The position numbers and the translations under genes were made by a program. This document shows, piece by piece, positions 1 to 10,862 of a DNA stretch of 64,000 bases. The notes under the pieces were generated by a model that had not been told where the DNA came from, did not search any database, and saw only the letters and a list, made by a program, of their open reading frames with translations. Numbering within the stretch: position 1 is the first letter of the stretch; each line of letters opens with the position of its first letter. Source of the stretch: Cephalopachus bancanus (Eukaryota; Chordata; Mammalia; Primates; Tarsiidae); NCBI GenBank assembly GCA_027257055.1, contig JAPVLO010000097.1, positions 3,224,001 through 3,288,000 on the forward strand. The letters are read 5' to 3'.

Positions 1-1520
1 GAAAGATCTCCACATTGTGGAGTGAGTGGAGACCAAGTGAAGAGCATGGGTTTTTACTTGCACCAGCTAGAATGAGGTGCCCTTCTCCTACCCTTGGGTG
101 GAATATAGAAGACCTAGTGGAAAGTCAAAACTTTCAGCACTGCCTAGCTGAAACATGATATCCACAAGGTGAAACCTTCCCTTTCTCTGCCTAAGTTCTA
201 GCAGAGGAAGCTAGATAAAAGGGAAAATTTAAATAAGACTTAGAATTGTGTAATATCCAAAATATCCAGATTTCAATAGAAAACTCTCTCATTATACTAC
301 AAACCAAAAAGATCTTAAAATAAATTTAAGGTCAGTCAAATAAATGATAGCAACAAGATAACAAAGATGTTCACATTATCTAAAAAAAATATTTTATGGC
401 AGTATCATTAAAATGTTGCGATGAACAATTACATATACGTTAAAGATAAAATGAAAAAAAAATTATTGGCAAAGGAAAAAAAAAAGTGAAGATACAGGGA
501 AGAATCAAGTAGAAATTTAGAACTTAAAAATACAATGCTTAAATTTTTAAAAAATATATTAATGGTATTGTGCTCAGCAGTTGAATGGAGGGAATAAAAG
601 AGTCAGAGAATTGTGAGAGATGACAATAGAAATTTCCCAATCTCAACAATAGAGACCTAATAGATTGGGGAAAAAATCAGCAGGGCTGCAGATATCTACT
701 GAAATATAACAAAAGATCTAACATTCACATCATTAAAGTTCTGGAAAGATAGAAGAAAAAGCATGAGGATAAAAAGTATTCAAAGAAATGAAAACTTCCC
801 AAACTTGAAAACAGATTCAAGAAGTTTAGAGAGTCACAAACTTAATAAACTCAAAGAAATCCTCAACAAGTCACAGCATAGCCAAACTTTGAAAACTAAC
901 AACAAAATAAAAAAATCTTGAAAGGAGAAACAACTTAAATTAAGGGAAAAACAACTCAACAACACATATCTCAAAAATCAGAAACTATAGAGACTGCAAA
1001 GAAGTGATCCCACATTTTTCAAGTGCTAAAAGAAAATAATTATTAACCAACATTCTGTATACAGTATAAATATTCTTCTTGAATGATGAAAAAAATGAAG
1101 ATAGCCTCTGATGGAGGAAGGTGACAGAATTTCTTATTAGCATACCTAAACGAATGGTTAAAGAAAGATCTCTAAACAGAAAAAAAAAGCAATAAAAGAA
1201 GAAATCTTATGTATCAAATGCAGAATACAAGATTAGCATAAAAAAACATTTAATTTACTATTAATGAATATAAAGATTCTGGAATTAAAAATACAATGTA
1301 ATTTACAATCACTCAAAAGAAATAAGTGTAAATCTTACAGACTATGGACAGAATGTGTATGCTGAAAACTACCAAATCCTGAAAGAAGAAATAAAAATGA
1401 TTTAAATATATGGGGAGACATAACATGTTCATAGATTGGAAGATTTACCTTGGTAAAGATATTAATCCTTTTCTAATTGACTTGCAGATTTTTTGCAATT
1501 TTTATTAAAATCAAAGTAAG

Positions 1521-1809
1521 AAGCCAGGCTTGGTGGCTCAGCCTGTAATCCCGTGCCTTTGGGAGGCTGAGGTGAGTGGATTGCCTGAGCCCACGGGTTC
1601 GAGACCCGCCTGGGCAGCGAGACCTCATCTCTACAATAAATCAAAAGATCAGCCGGGCGTGGTAGCGCGTGCCTATAATTCTGGCTACTCGGAAGGCTGA
1701 GGCGGAAGGAATGCTGGAGCCCAGCAGGTCGAGGCTGTGGTGGTCGGGAGCGGCCACTGCACTCCAGTCTGGGCGACAGAGTGAGACTCCAACCCAGAAA
1801 AAAAAAAAA
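1521..1809 (+). mobile_element. Alu SINE, lineage-specific subfamily
   Basis: Dimeric 7SL-derived SINE with the CAGCCTGTAATCCCG head, the ACAATAAATCAAAAGATCAG linker and an A-tail. A perfect 14-bp TSD AAAATCAAAGTAAG lies at 1507-1520 and 1810-1823, so the insertion into the old L1 is bounded exactly. Non-autonomous; mobilised by L1. Confidence 0.95.
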
Positions 1810-1935
1810 AAAATCAAAGTAAGAGTTTTTGTAGATATAATAAGATTATTTTAAACCCTATATTGAAAAGCAAAGAAACTAGAATAGCTAAAATAAGACC
1901 CCTACGTATCACCATACACAAAAATCAACTCTAAA

Positions 1936-2127
1936 TTGATCAAAGACCTAAATGTAAAATTTCAAACTATAAGAACCTTAGAAAATGGAGGAGACACCCT
2001 TATGGAAATTGGAACTGGCAATCAATTCCTGATCAAAATCCCAAATTCCCATGCCATAAGAGATAAGATAGAAAAGTGGAACCTCATCAAACTGAAAAGC
2101 TTCTACAAAGCAAAAAAAAAAAAAAAA

Positions 2128-2163
<36 letters not shown>

Positions 2164-2860
2164 CAGCCCACAGAATGGGAAAAAATATTTGTCACTGTAT
2201 ATCTGTGTATATCTGACAAAGGCCTAACATCTAGGTCTTACAAGGAACTCAAACATGCCGAAAGGAAAAAGCAAACAGCCCTAAAAAGTGGGCAAAATAT
2301 ATGAATAGACACATCATAAAAGAAGACATATGAGCAGCCAACAGATAAATAAAAAAATGTTCAGCCTCACTAATCATCAAAGAAATGCAAATTAAAACCA
2401 CACTGAGAGACCACCTAACTCCAGTCAGGATGGCAACAGGTGCTGAAGAGGACATGGGGAAAGAGAACACTTCTACACTGTTGGTGAGAGTGTAAACTAG
2501 TACAACCTCTATGGAAAACAGTTTGGTGATTTCTAAAAGATCTAAAAATTGACCTTCCATACCACCCAGCAATCGCCTTCCGGAAATATACCCAGAGGAA
2601 ATCAAATCATTCTACAATAAAGATACTTGCACACGCATGTTTCTTACAGCACTATTCACAACAGCAAAAACATGGAACCAACCATGCTGCCCATTGAAAG
2701 CAGACTGGGTACATATAGATGGTGGACTATTACACAGACATAAAGAAGGACAAAATATGAACTTCACAGCAACTAGGATGGGTTTAGCCTTTATAACACT
2801 CAGTGATCTATTACAAAAACAAAGAACTGAATACCATGTGTTCTCACTCATAAGTGGACC
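1936..2860 (+). pseudogene. L1 ORF2 C-terminal fragment (dead)
   Basis: ORF2 encodes the L1 endonuclease/reverse transcriptase. Only the C-terminal, cysteine-rich region survives here. One frame covers residues like TLMEIGTG through ELKHAERKK; after a frameshift, TRMFLTALFTTAKTWNQPCC follows around 2635-2690, the conserved C-terminal block. No endonuclease or reverse-transcriptase domain is present. Microsatellite growth within the frame replaced the expected [13 protein letters not shown] text. Not functional. Confidence 0.8.
2112..2160. repeat. A-run plus (GA)n microsatellite
   Basis: About 17 A residues followed by about 15 GA units, grown inside the ORF2 text of the surrounding L1. Confidence 0.95.
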
Positions 2861-3705
2861 TGAACAATTACCATAATACTATAAGAAGGGGATGGCAATA
2901 GTTGGAAACTGCCAGGGGATAGAGGGGAGACACACTTCATCAACTGAGTACCTGATCTCAAACCAGTTGAAGTGGGGACCAAAGTCAGACCCAAACTTTA
3001 CTTGTACAATGACCATTTGTATACCTAACCCTGAACTGTAACCCACGCCCTCAACATAAAAATAAGTCAATAAAATAATAAAAACAAATGTAAAAAGTTT
3101 CAGCCTGATTTCAAGGTTAAATATATAGCTATAGTAATCAAAACTGTTTGGTATCTGTGAAAAGATAAGCACATAGATCAGCGACACAGAATAGAAAATC
3201 CAGAAAATGATTCACGAAATATTTCCAATTGATTTTTAACAAAGTCTCAAAAGCAATTTACTGTAAGAAATATAGACTTTAAACAAATGTTGCTGTATAT
3301 TTTTTGGCAAAACAATAAAGATCACCTTGAACCCTATACCTTATACAAAATTAACTCAAAATGAATCACAGACTTACATGTCAAATATAAGACAATAAAA
3401 CGTTTGGTGAAAAATAGGAGGACATTTTTGTGAACTAGGACTACCGTGTTCTTCGACTTAACATCAAAAGAAAGAGACATAAAATGAAAAATTGATAAAT
3501 ATAACTTCATCAATATTAAAAATTCAGACTGTGTGAAAGATCCTATTTAGAACATAAAAATACAAGTTAAATATTGGGAGAAAACATTGGCAAACCACAT
3601 ATCTGACATAAGTCTAGCCTCTAGAATATTTTTAAAACTCTCTAAAAACTTTCAACACTCATAATTAAAAAATAGTAGACCATCTGATTAAGAAAATGAG
3701 AAAAA

Positions 3706-3794
3706 GGGGCAACCCCTTTGGGTCCCCTCCCACTGTGGGATCTTCTCTGTCCTCTCAATAAATCCTGCTTTCTCAAAAAAGAAAAAAAAGGAAA
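3706..3794 (+). mobile_element. Short retroposed LTR R-region-like unit, copy 1
   Basis: A unit of about 69 bp starting GGGGCAACCCC, with the small inverted repeat TCCCACTGTGGGA, AATAAA at 3757-3762 and the end CTGCTTTCTCA, followed directly by an A-rich tail. It interrupts old L1 text. Flanks AGAAAATGAGAAAAA (3691-3705) and GAAAAAAAATGGGAAAAA (about 3795-3812) look like an imperfect TSD. Size and layout fit a retroviral R region (cap site to polyadenylation site). A second copy at 31495 begins and ends at matching points. No coding capacity. Confidence 0.65.
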
Positions 3795-4987
3795 GAAAAA
3801 AAATGGGAAAAAAATGCACACAGATATTTTATGGAAGAAGATGGCAAATGAAAAAGCACACAAAAAGATGTCCAACATTATTAGTGATCAGGAAAATTCA
3901 TATTAAAAGCAAAATGAGATATCATTACAGACTTATCACAAGCACTATGATAAATAAACAAACAATACTAAATGAATAGTAAATGCTGGTGAGAATAGAA
4001 GATGACACAGCCTCTGTGTAAAAAACTGTGGTGTTTTCCTTAAAAAAACTAAACACACAACTATTATACCACACAATTATCACTCCTATGCAATCATTCC
4101 AGAATAATAAAAACTTATATTCATATATTCAAATGTTTGTAGAAGCTTTATTATTAGTGAAGCCAAATTAAAAACAGTGCTGTTGTCTTTCAACCCACGA
4201 ATGGGTAAACAATCTGTGGTATTTTCATACCATGTGGTACGTCTATACCATGTAGCCAGTAATAAAAAGGATTTGCATATTGATATAGGCAAAACCTGAA
4301 TAAACCCCCAGAAGATTATACTGCAAGATTAAAATCATTTTTAAAAGGTTACATATTTCATGATTCTATTTATATAGCATTCTTGAACTGATAAAAGCAT
4401 AGAAATGAAGAACAAATTATGATTGCAAAGGTTCAAGGAAGGGGCGGGAAAAGATGAAAGATGTGTAGCTTGTGAAAAGAAGGAAAACCTACTAAACTGT
4501 TGGCAGGAATATAGACTGGTGCAGGCATTATGAAAAAAAGTGTAAAATTTTCTAAAGAAATTAGAAATGGAACTACCATATAACCCAGCAATTCCTCTTC
4601 TGGATGTATACCAAAAGGCCATGAAATCACCACCTCATAAAGACATGTGTGCTTCCATGTTCATTGCAACATTGCAGACAATAGCCATGATATGGAATCA
4701 ACCTAAAGAAAATGTGGCACATATTATACAACGAAGTTTTATTTAGTCTTAAATATCATTCAGTCTTAAAAAAGGAAGTTGTCCTGCAAATGGACTGTAT
4801 TATGCTAAGGGAAATAAACTAAACACAGAAAAGAAAATATTTCATGGCCCAACTTATATATGAAGTCTAAAAAAAAAATCCAAATATACAGAGACAAAAA
4901 TAGTGGTTTTACAGAATAAGATAGTGGTTATTAGGGCTGAAGTGAAGTGGTAGGAAATGGGAATATATGAGTCAAAGCATAGAAAGC

Positions 4988-5043
4988 AGCATATATATAT
5001 GTATGTGTGTATATATATATATGTATGTATATATATATATATT
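4988..5043. repeat. (TA)n/(TATG)n microsatellite
   Basis: Alternating TA runs with interspersed GTATG units next to the end of the old L1. Confidence 0.9.
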
Positions 5044-5045
5044 TC

Positions 5046-5726
5046 ACATATATATGATGAAATAAATCTAGAGATCTAATGTAGGCATAGGTAATAAAAT
5101 TGCATTGTATGAGAAATTTTTGTTAAATAAGTAGATTTTAGTTGCCTGTTCACACAAAATAGTAACTAGGTGAGATAATAAATATATTAATTGCTTTATT
5201 ATAGTAATTACTTTGCCATCTATATGTATCTCATAATAGCATGTTATAAATCTCAGATATTCACAATAAAATTTATTTTTTTAAAGAAAGTGGATGTAGC
5301 TACAGAAGAGCAGCATGAGAGATCTTGTTGCTGGTAGACATGTTTCATATTTTGACTGAATTGGTGCGAGTATTCTGGACATTCAAAGCTGCTTGATTAA
5401 AAGTTACAAACACATAAAATCATGCCCCTCATGCAAATATAATTTCCTCACATCAAAGATTTTATTTAACTCATTATTTAATAAAAGAGCTTAACCAGAA
5501 AGATGTTATGACCAGTTCAAATGAGAAATTAAACACACACACACAAACACATGCATGCAATCAGCAATGCTGAAGTGAATTTAGTAATAGATACACAACT
5601 AGTTGACAGCCAATAATGCGTTAAACCATAGTCAGTTTTTCTAAAGGTGAAAAATCAATTGTATTTTTGCAAAATAAAAGAATATTCATTTGTATGAACA
5701 AGAAATATTTGTATTATTATTGACAA
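5046..5726. other. AT-rich DNA, nothing recognised
   Basis: No gene or clear repeat seen apart from a short CA run near 5532-5545. Confidence 0.5.
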
Positions 5727-5739
5727 AAAATAGTTTTCT

Positions 5740-6050
5740 TTCTTTCTTTCTTTCTTTTTTTTTTTTTTTTTGAGTTGGAGTCTCACTCTGTTGCCCAGAC
5801 TGGAGTGCAGTGGCCGCTCCTGGCCACCGCAGCCTTGACTTGCTGGGCTCCAGCGATCCTTTCACCTCAGCCTTCCAAGTAGTTGGAATTACAAGTGCGT
5901 GCTACCATGCCCGGATAATTTTTTGATTTATTGTAGAGATGAGGTCTCACCAACTTGCCCAGGCGGGTCTCAAACCCGCTGGCTCAGGCAATCCACTCAC
6001 CTCAGCCTCCCAAGGCGCAGGATTACAGGCTGAGCCACCGAACCCGGCAG
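5740..6050 (-). mobile_element. Alu SINE, lineage-specific subfamily
   Basis: Antisense copy: a T-run preceded by TTTC units (tail-derived microsatellite), then GAGTTGGAGTCTCACTCTG through the GAACCCGGC end. TSD AAAATAGTTTTCT at 5727-5739 is repeated at 6051-6062. Confidence 0.95.
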
Positions 6051-6062
6051 AAAATAGTTTTC

Positions 6063-6688
6063 TACACCTTAAATTATCTCTACAGAGTTGTCTAAAATCG
6101 CCTAGTCAACAGTAATCAAAGGTATGTTACAATAGAAACATGTAGTTTTCAGAAATTTTGCCACACAATGCTTATGACTGCATTGATACAACATCTTTCC
6201 TCTCTTGCACATTTCTACAATTGTAATATTGTTTCTTGAAACAAATTAGAAACTTTTCTCAAGCAAAATTTTTGGGACTTCACTCGATTGGAATTTCATT
6301 ATATGTGGAGCTTTAGTGCAATTGAGATCATCGCATTCAACTACTATTTCTTTTTATTGTTACATATCATTTATTTCCCTTGGTAGAGTTAGAAGTATTT
6401 TCTAATAGGTATATATATATAATTACATATTTTATTAACATAAAAGTAAATTTGTATATTAAATATATGTCATTTTCCCCATTATAAATTTTTATTTTTA
6501 TTACTAGTAAGGGATATCTGGTACCTTTATTAGTATATGTAAATATTGGTAAGCTGCTCTGTTTACAAGACATCGTGTTGGCATTCAAGATAATACTATC
6601 ATTTACAGATATTAAAAAGTTAATATTATAAAAATGGATACTAGTGGTTTGGGACAAATTTTCAATGATAGTAACATTTATAGATTCT
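6063..6688. other. AT-rich DNA, nothing recognised
   Basis: No credible reading frame or known repeat seen. Confidence 0.5.
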
Positions 6689-6703
6689 AAAAATACAAAA
6701 CTA

Positions 6704-7017
6704 AGCCAGGCTCGGTGGCTTAGCCTGTAATCCCGTGTTTTGGGAGGGTGAGGTGAGTGGATTACCTGAGCCCATGGGTTCGAGACCCGCCTGGGCAACT
6801 TGGCGAGACCTCATCTCTACAATAAATCAAAAATTAGCCAGGCATGGTAGCGCACACCTGTAGTTCCAGTTACTTAGAAGGCTGAGGTAGAAGAATTGCC
6901 GGAGCCCAGCAGGTCGAGGCTGTGGTGGCTGGGAGCCGCCGTTGCACTCCAATTTGGGTGACAGAGTGAGACTCCAACTCAAAAACAAAAACAAAACAAA
7001 ACAAAAAAAAACAAACA
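6704..7017 (+). mobile_element. Alu SINE, lineage-specific subfamily
   Basis: Full dimer with an (A)nC-rich tail. Perfect 15-bp TSD AAAAATACAAAACTA at 6689-6703 and 7018-7032. Confidence 0.95.
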
Positions 7018-7032
7018 AAAAATACAAAACTA

Positions 7033-8640
7033 GATGGAAGTAAAGATTACATGCTCTAGAAAACTGTTAAACTCAAAACACAGCTCTAACAATGAAGACA
7101 AAAGTACAAATAACATTGTTTCTTGAATTTGACAGAATAAGCACAATTTTGACGTATACACATACACACAAAATATAAAAGTGTACATGTGCATGTGACT
7201 TTAAATATGTATTTGTATCTCAATTATATTAAATACTACAAATAGATCACTGACTATGTTTAAGATACTACATTTTTATGGGTTAAAATAATATTTTCTG
7301 GTTTTCTTTGAGAAAAGAGAGACTATAGACAACCATTAGCTCTACATTACACATAAAGTAAATATTATCTTAAAATAATAATAATCTGTCATACTTTCAA
7401 ATATATTCAAGGTATTATTTATATCAATAATAATGTCACAAATTTTCTCAAGATTTTTTTATTTTTATGCTTTAGAGTAGTCCCTGTGACTTTTTCTCTC
7501 ATATAACCTTAGCAAATAGAAATGACTTTGAAGAAAGAGGTATAAGTTGGGGTACCATGATTGTAGTAATTACTAAGAACCGTCTGTTAAGGCAAGTTTC
7601 CAGGAGTGTAGAGCATTGGGGAGACTAGTATTATTTCACCGCAAAATCTAATTTAAATAATTAAAGTTGCAAGCAAACCATCTCAAGATAATTTGGTAAT
7701 TTCTACCAGTTAGTTCTGTTAAAGGTTTTGCTCTCCGTTTATTTGCCAACTCAAGCAAAAAATGTCCAGAAAGTTTCCATTGTCATACAAGACTCGAACT
7801 CACTGGTACACATAGTCCAAGCAATTGTAAACCACTTAGAATTCTAAAACTCTTAATATTAAAATTATGTAATATTAGACCTATTGAAAGTTACCCTGGA
7901 CTCAAGTTGAAGGTAATAAACAAGATTTGAGTTGTAATGAATAAAATTTGGCACATAGGGTTATTTTTGTAGATAAACATTCACTTCTTTTGATTTTTTT
8001 GGAGTGCATTTTTTTAACATAATATATTTTTTGGTTTTAATTATTTTTATTAGTCCTTAAAGAAGTTGCAGTGTCAAGACGCTTAGGCTGTAGTGTGCAA
8101 TGAATGTATGTGGTTACCTGTTGGTAAATACTCCCCACAGCCACCATTGCTTGCCTCTGCTCCTCCCTCCAATCTCAAGAAGGCAAAGGAGAACTTAGTA
8201 GCTGACATTAACCATACTGTGAGAGTAAAACTGACTTCTCTTTCTTCTACTTTCCTTTTATAAAGCTTCAAAGTAAACTTGCTATATCTTTAAGAAATAA
8301 AATACACTAACGAGTTGACCCTACTCTCTCCAATTTCATTTTTTTCATTTTAATTAATCATTATATTAATTATACATATGTATAAGTAAATTCTTTTAAA
8401 TTCGTATTTCTCTAAAGTACTTAAAGTTTATTAATTTATATTTTTATTATTTACAGAAGTATTTCATATGCATATCAATTGCATATAGACAGACAGATAT
8501 ACCAAAGAACATTTTATTTCAGAAACTTTGGAATTTTTGAAACTTAAAAGAATTATTTTGAAAAAGAGGGATTGATTATGTCACTCTACCTTTATTATTC
8601 GAAATCTACCTTGAGGACATAGTTTTTTACTTTTGAACTT
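7033..8640. other. AT-rich noncoding DNA
   Basis: No gene seen. The least AT-rich part is about 8050-8280, a possible old unique or conserved segment. The minus-strand frame there (about 62 codons) shows no family features and I do not treat it as a gene. Confidence 0.5.
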
Positions 8641-8950
8641 TTTAAAAAATTTACTTTTCACCTGACAAGTAAAAATTGTATATATTTTTGGCATACAACA
8701 TAGGATGTTTTAATATATGTATATATAATTGAACGGATAAATCAAGCAAATTAGCATATGCATTAACTCACATACTTATCTTTTTGAGATGAGAACATTT
8801 AAAATCTATTATCTTAGTAATTTTCAAGTATACAACACATTGTTATTAACTATAATCATGATGTAAAATAGATCTCTTGAACTTATTCCTCCTGGCTAAC
8901 CGAATTTGCTGTTCTTTTACCAATATCTGCACAATCCCTCCTGGTTTGGG
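8640..8950 (-). mobile_element. Old L1 3'UTR fragment
   Basis: Matches, by memory, the antisense 3' end of L1MA/L1PB-era elements: 'ggatgttttaatatatgtat', then 'gagaacatttaaaatct', then 'gaacttattcctcctg'. No coding part is included. Confidence 0.75.
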
Positions 8951-9545
8951 ATTTCTAATGCACTATTTAATGAAGCTGTTTTGTTGTTAGGTTTTAGAGA
9001 ATGGTTAACTAGACTCCACTGGTTTTACTGTTCTTTTTTGAAACTCATATTTCCTGTTCTAAAATTTTAATAACCTATTTAATTTTTGTAAACTCATATG
9101 CATATTTGTCTCATTAGTATGTAGCATCTTAACAATTCTATAGAAAATAACTTATTGGAATTTTAAAAGTGATAAATATGAAATAAATTTGGAATTCTAA
9201 CAGAGATTCAATATTGTTTTCATATGAAACAAAATTTCAGATAAATTTAGAACAATTGGTCAATATATTATAGACAATAAATAAGCAAGTCAGACAATGA
9301 TATTTAGTCTGGAATGACAGATGCCAAGTGGTTTTATATTTAATTGAATGATTATTTTGGTAGTATGTGATTATAATCTTGCTTTTCACTCTGTATTTTA
9401 ATGTGATTGCTTGATTTGTCTGTGTGAGTGAAGCCTTGTGCCATTTGGATATAATCAAGTCAGGCTCACAGAACTATATTTATATATATTTATAGTTTAA
9501 ATATGCTTCATATTATATTTATATACCCTATAGGTCTGTTATGGA
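8951..9545. other. AT-rich DNA, nothing recognised
   Basis: No gene or clear repeat seen. A short TATA-type run lies near 9480-9500. Confidence 0.5.
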
Positions 9546-9549
9546 GATA

Positions 9550-9650
9550 GAATAAGTTAATGCATTTGAAGTACATGAAATGGTTGCTGGCATTTATAAA
9601 GTGCTCAGTGAGTCCTAGACAATGATGATAATGATGATAATGACAATGAT
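9550..9650 (+). mobile_element. Possible MIR fragment
   Basis: Text around 'atttataaagtgctcagtga' resembles the 3' part of MIR (tRNA-derived ancient SINE), running into ATGATA repeats. Weak match. Confidence 0.4.
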
Positions 9651-9754
9651 TATCCAAGCCAGATATATCAAATGAGTTGTCTAAAAAATTCAACTATGTG
9701 GGGGTAGTACAAGGACAAAACAAGATTATCTGACTCTCAGTTTAGGAACTTTTC

Positions 9755-9862
9755 TGTGATATCACTCATTTAATACCAAGAATAGCTCTATTAAATGGAT
9801 ATTATTTGAGGCCTTATTTTACAGATGAAGACCAAAGCACAGAGAATATAAATGCCTTGAAA
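9755..9862 (-). mobile_element. MIR fragment
   Basis: 'ccttattttacagatgaaga' followed by 'agcacagagaatataaatgc' matches the antisense MIR core (canonical ttacagatgaggaaactgaggcacagag). Its right side abuts an old Alu. Confidence 0.65.
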
Positions 9863-9865
9863 ATC

Positions 9866-10169
9866 TTGGTTGGGTGTGGTGGCTCACACCTGTAATCCCA
9901 GCTCTTTGGGCGGCAGAGGTGAAAGGATTGCTTGAGCCCAGCAGTCCAAGACCAGCCTGCGCAACATAGCCAGACTTTGTTTCTACAAAACATTAAAAAA
10001 GTATATAGCTAGAAGCGGTGGCAGCTGTAGTCCCAGCTACTCAGGAAGTTGAGCCAAGAGGATTGCTTGAGTCCAGGAGTTTGAGGCTTTGGTGTACTGT
10101 GATTATATCACTGCACTCCAACCTGGGTGCAGAGCGACATTCCGACTCAAAAAACAAAACAAAACAAAA
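9866..10169 (+). mobile_element. Old Alu dimer (AluJ-like)
   Basis: Starts TTGGTTGGGTGTGGTGGCTC and has CACACCTGTAATCCCAGC, unlike the CAGCCTG head of the young copies, plus two 7SL monomers and a CAAAA-type tail. Diverged, and predates the lineage-specific subfamily. Confidence 0.88.
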
Positions 10170-10529
10170 TGATTTTCATGGCATGTGGTAGTCTGGTTCT
10201 AGTAACTGTGTTCTTGAGTTCTATCCTTATTGCCAAATCCAAACAGTTTGAAATAAAATTGTATTTTGGGCCAACTAATGAAATACGTTCTGGACCTAGA
10301 ATGCAGAAGAATTATTTCATAGGTATGTTGCCTTTTAAATAAAATTTGGGGCACTGGAGTGATTATCAAGAAATTTGGCAAGATTGAGTTTTATCAATGC
10401 ATTTCCTCCTAAAGTTGCAGTTATTTTGTGTCCTTTTAGCCTCTTTCCAGATTTATATAATCATAAATATAATTTAATGGTTATAACTCAAGACCTTTTC
10501 AATTTTTGACACCTTACACAGATTATCTT
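10170..10529. other. Unassigned DNA
   Basis: The short frame here begins in the Alu tail and shows no family features. Nothing else recognised. Confidence 0.5.
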
Positions 10530-10538
10530 AACAATTGA

Positions 10539-10854
10539 GGCCGGGCTCGGTGGCTCAGCCTGTAATCCCATGCTTTGGGAGGCCGAGGTGAGTGGATTGC
10601 CTGAGCCCGCGGGTTCAAGACCCACCTGGGCAACTTGGCAAGACGTCATCTCTACAGTAAATCAAAAAATTAGCTGGGCATGGTAGCGTGCGCCTGTAGT
10701 TCCAGCTACTTGGAAGGCTGAAATGGAAGGATCCCCAGAGCCCAGCAGGTCAAGGCTGCGGTGGCGGGGAGTGGCCACTGCACTCCAGTCTGGGCGACAG
10801 AGTGAGACTCCAACTCAAAAAAAAAAAACAACAAACAACAACAACAACAAAAAC
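10539..10854 (+). mobile_element. Alu SINE, lineage-specific subfamily
   Basis: Full dimer starting GGCCGGGCTCGGTGGCTCAG with an (AAC)n-rich tail. TSD AACAATTGA (10530-10538) versus AACAATTA (10855-10862). Confidence 0.93.
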
Positions 10855-10862
10855 AACAATTA

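Larger units (their letters stand above)
1897..3087 (+). mobile_element. Younger L1, 5'-truncated 3' end
   Basis: Contains the last third of ORF2 and the 3'UTR of the same L1 family as the copies at 16883 and 50419. The frame from about 1936 reads [16 protein letters not shown] and then ELKHAERKK, typical of the ORF2 C-terminal region. The coding text is broken by an A-run plus (GA)n at 2112-2160 and by later frameshifts. The 3' end is A-rich (about 3055-3087). It sits inside the old L1. The A-rich site makes the TSD hard to define. Confidence 0.88.
1..4980 (+). mobile_element. Old L1 (L1M class), internally deleted and interrupted
   Basis: The first 1.25 kb resembles the ORF1 C-terminal part of old mammalian L1/HAL1 elements, including the stretch about RNA-binding-protein precipitates 'cacatttttcaagtgctaaa'. 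From about 1260 it jumps to late ORF2 ('gaaaactaccaaatcctgaa'), so about 2.5 kb of ORF2 is missing. Text broken at 1896 ('ctagaatagctaaaat') resumes at about 3088 ('cagcctgatttcaagg'), as expected if a younger L1 inserted there. The 3' part (about 4480-4880) matches the ORF2 C-terminal region. Many stops and frameshifts; dead. Ends are approximate, and the left end may lie outside the window. Confidence 0.75.

Noticed and set aside
5736..5757. TTTC run as an independent microsatellite
   Set aside because: It is the evolved tail of the minus-strand Alu.
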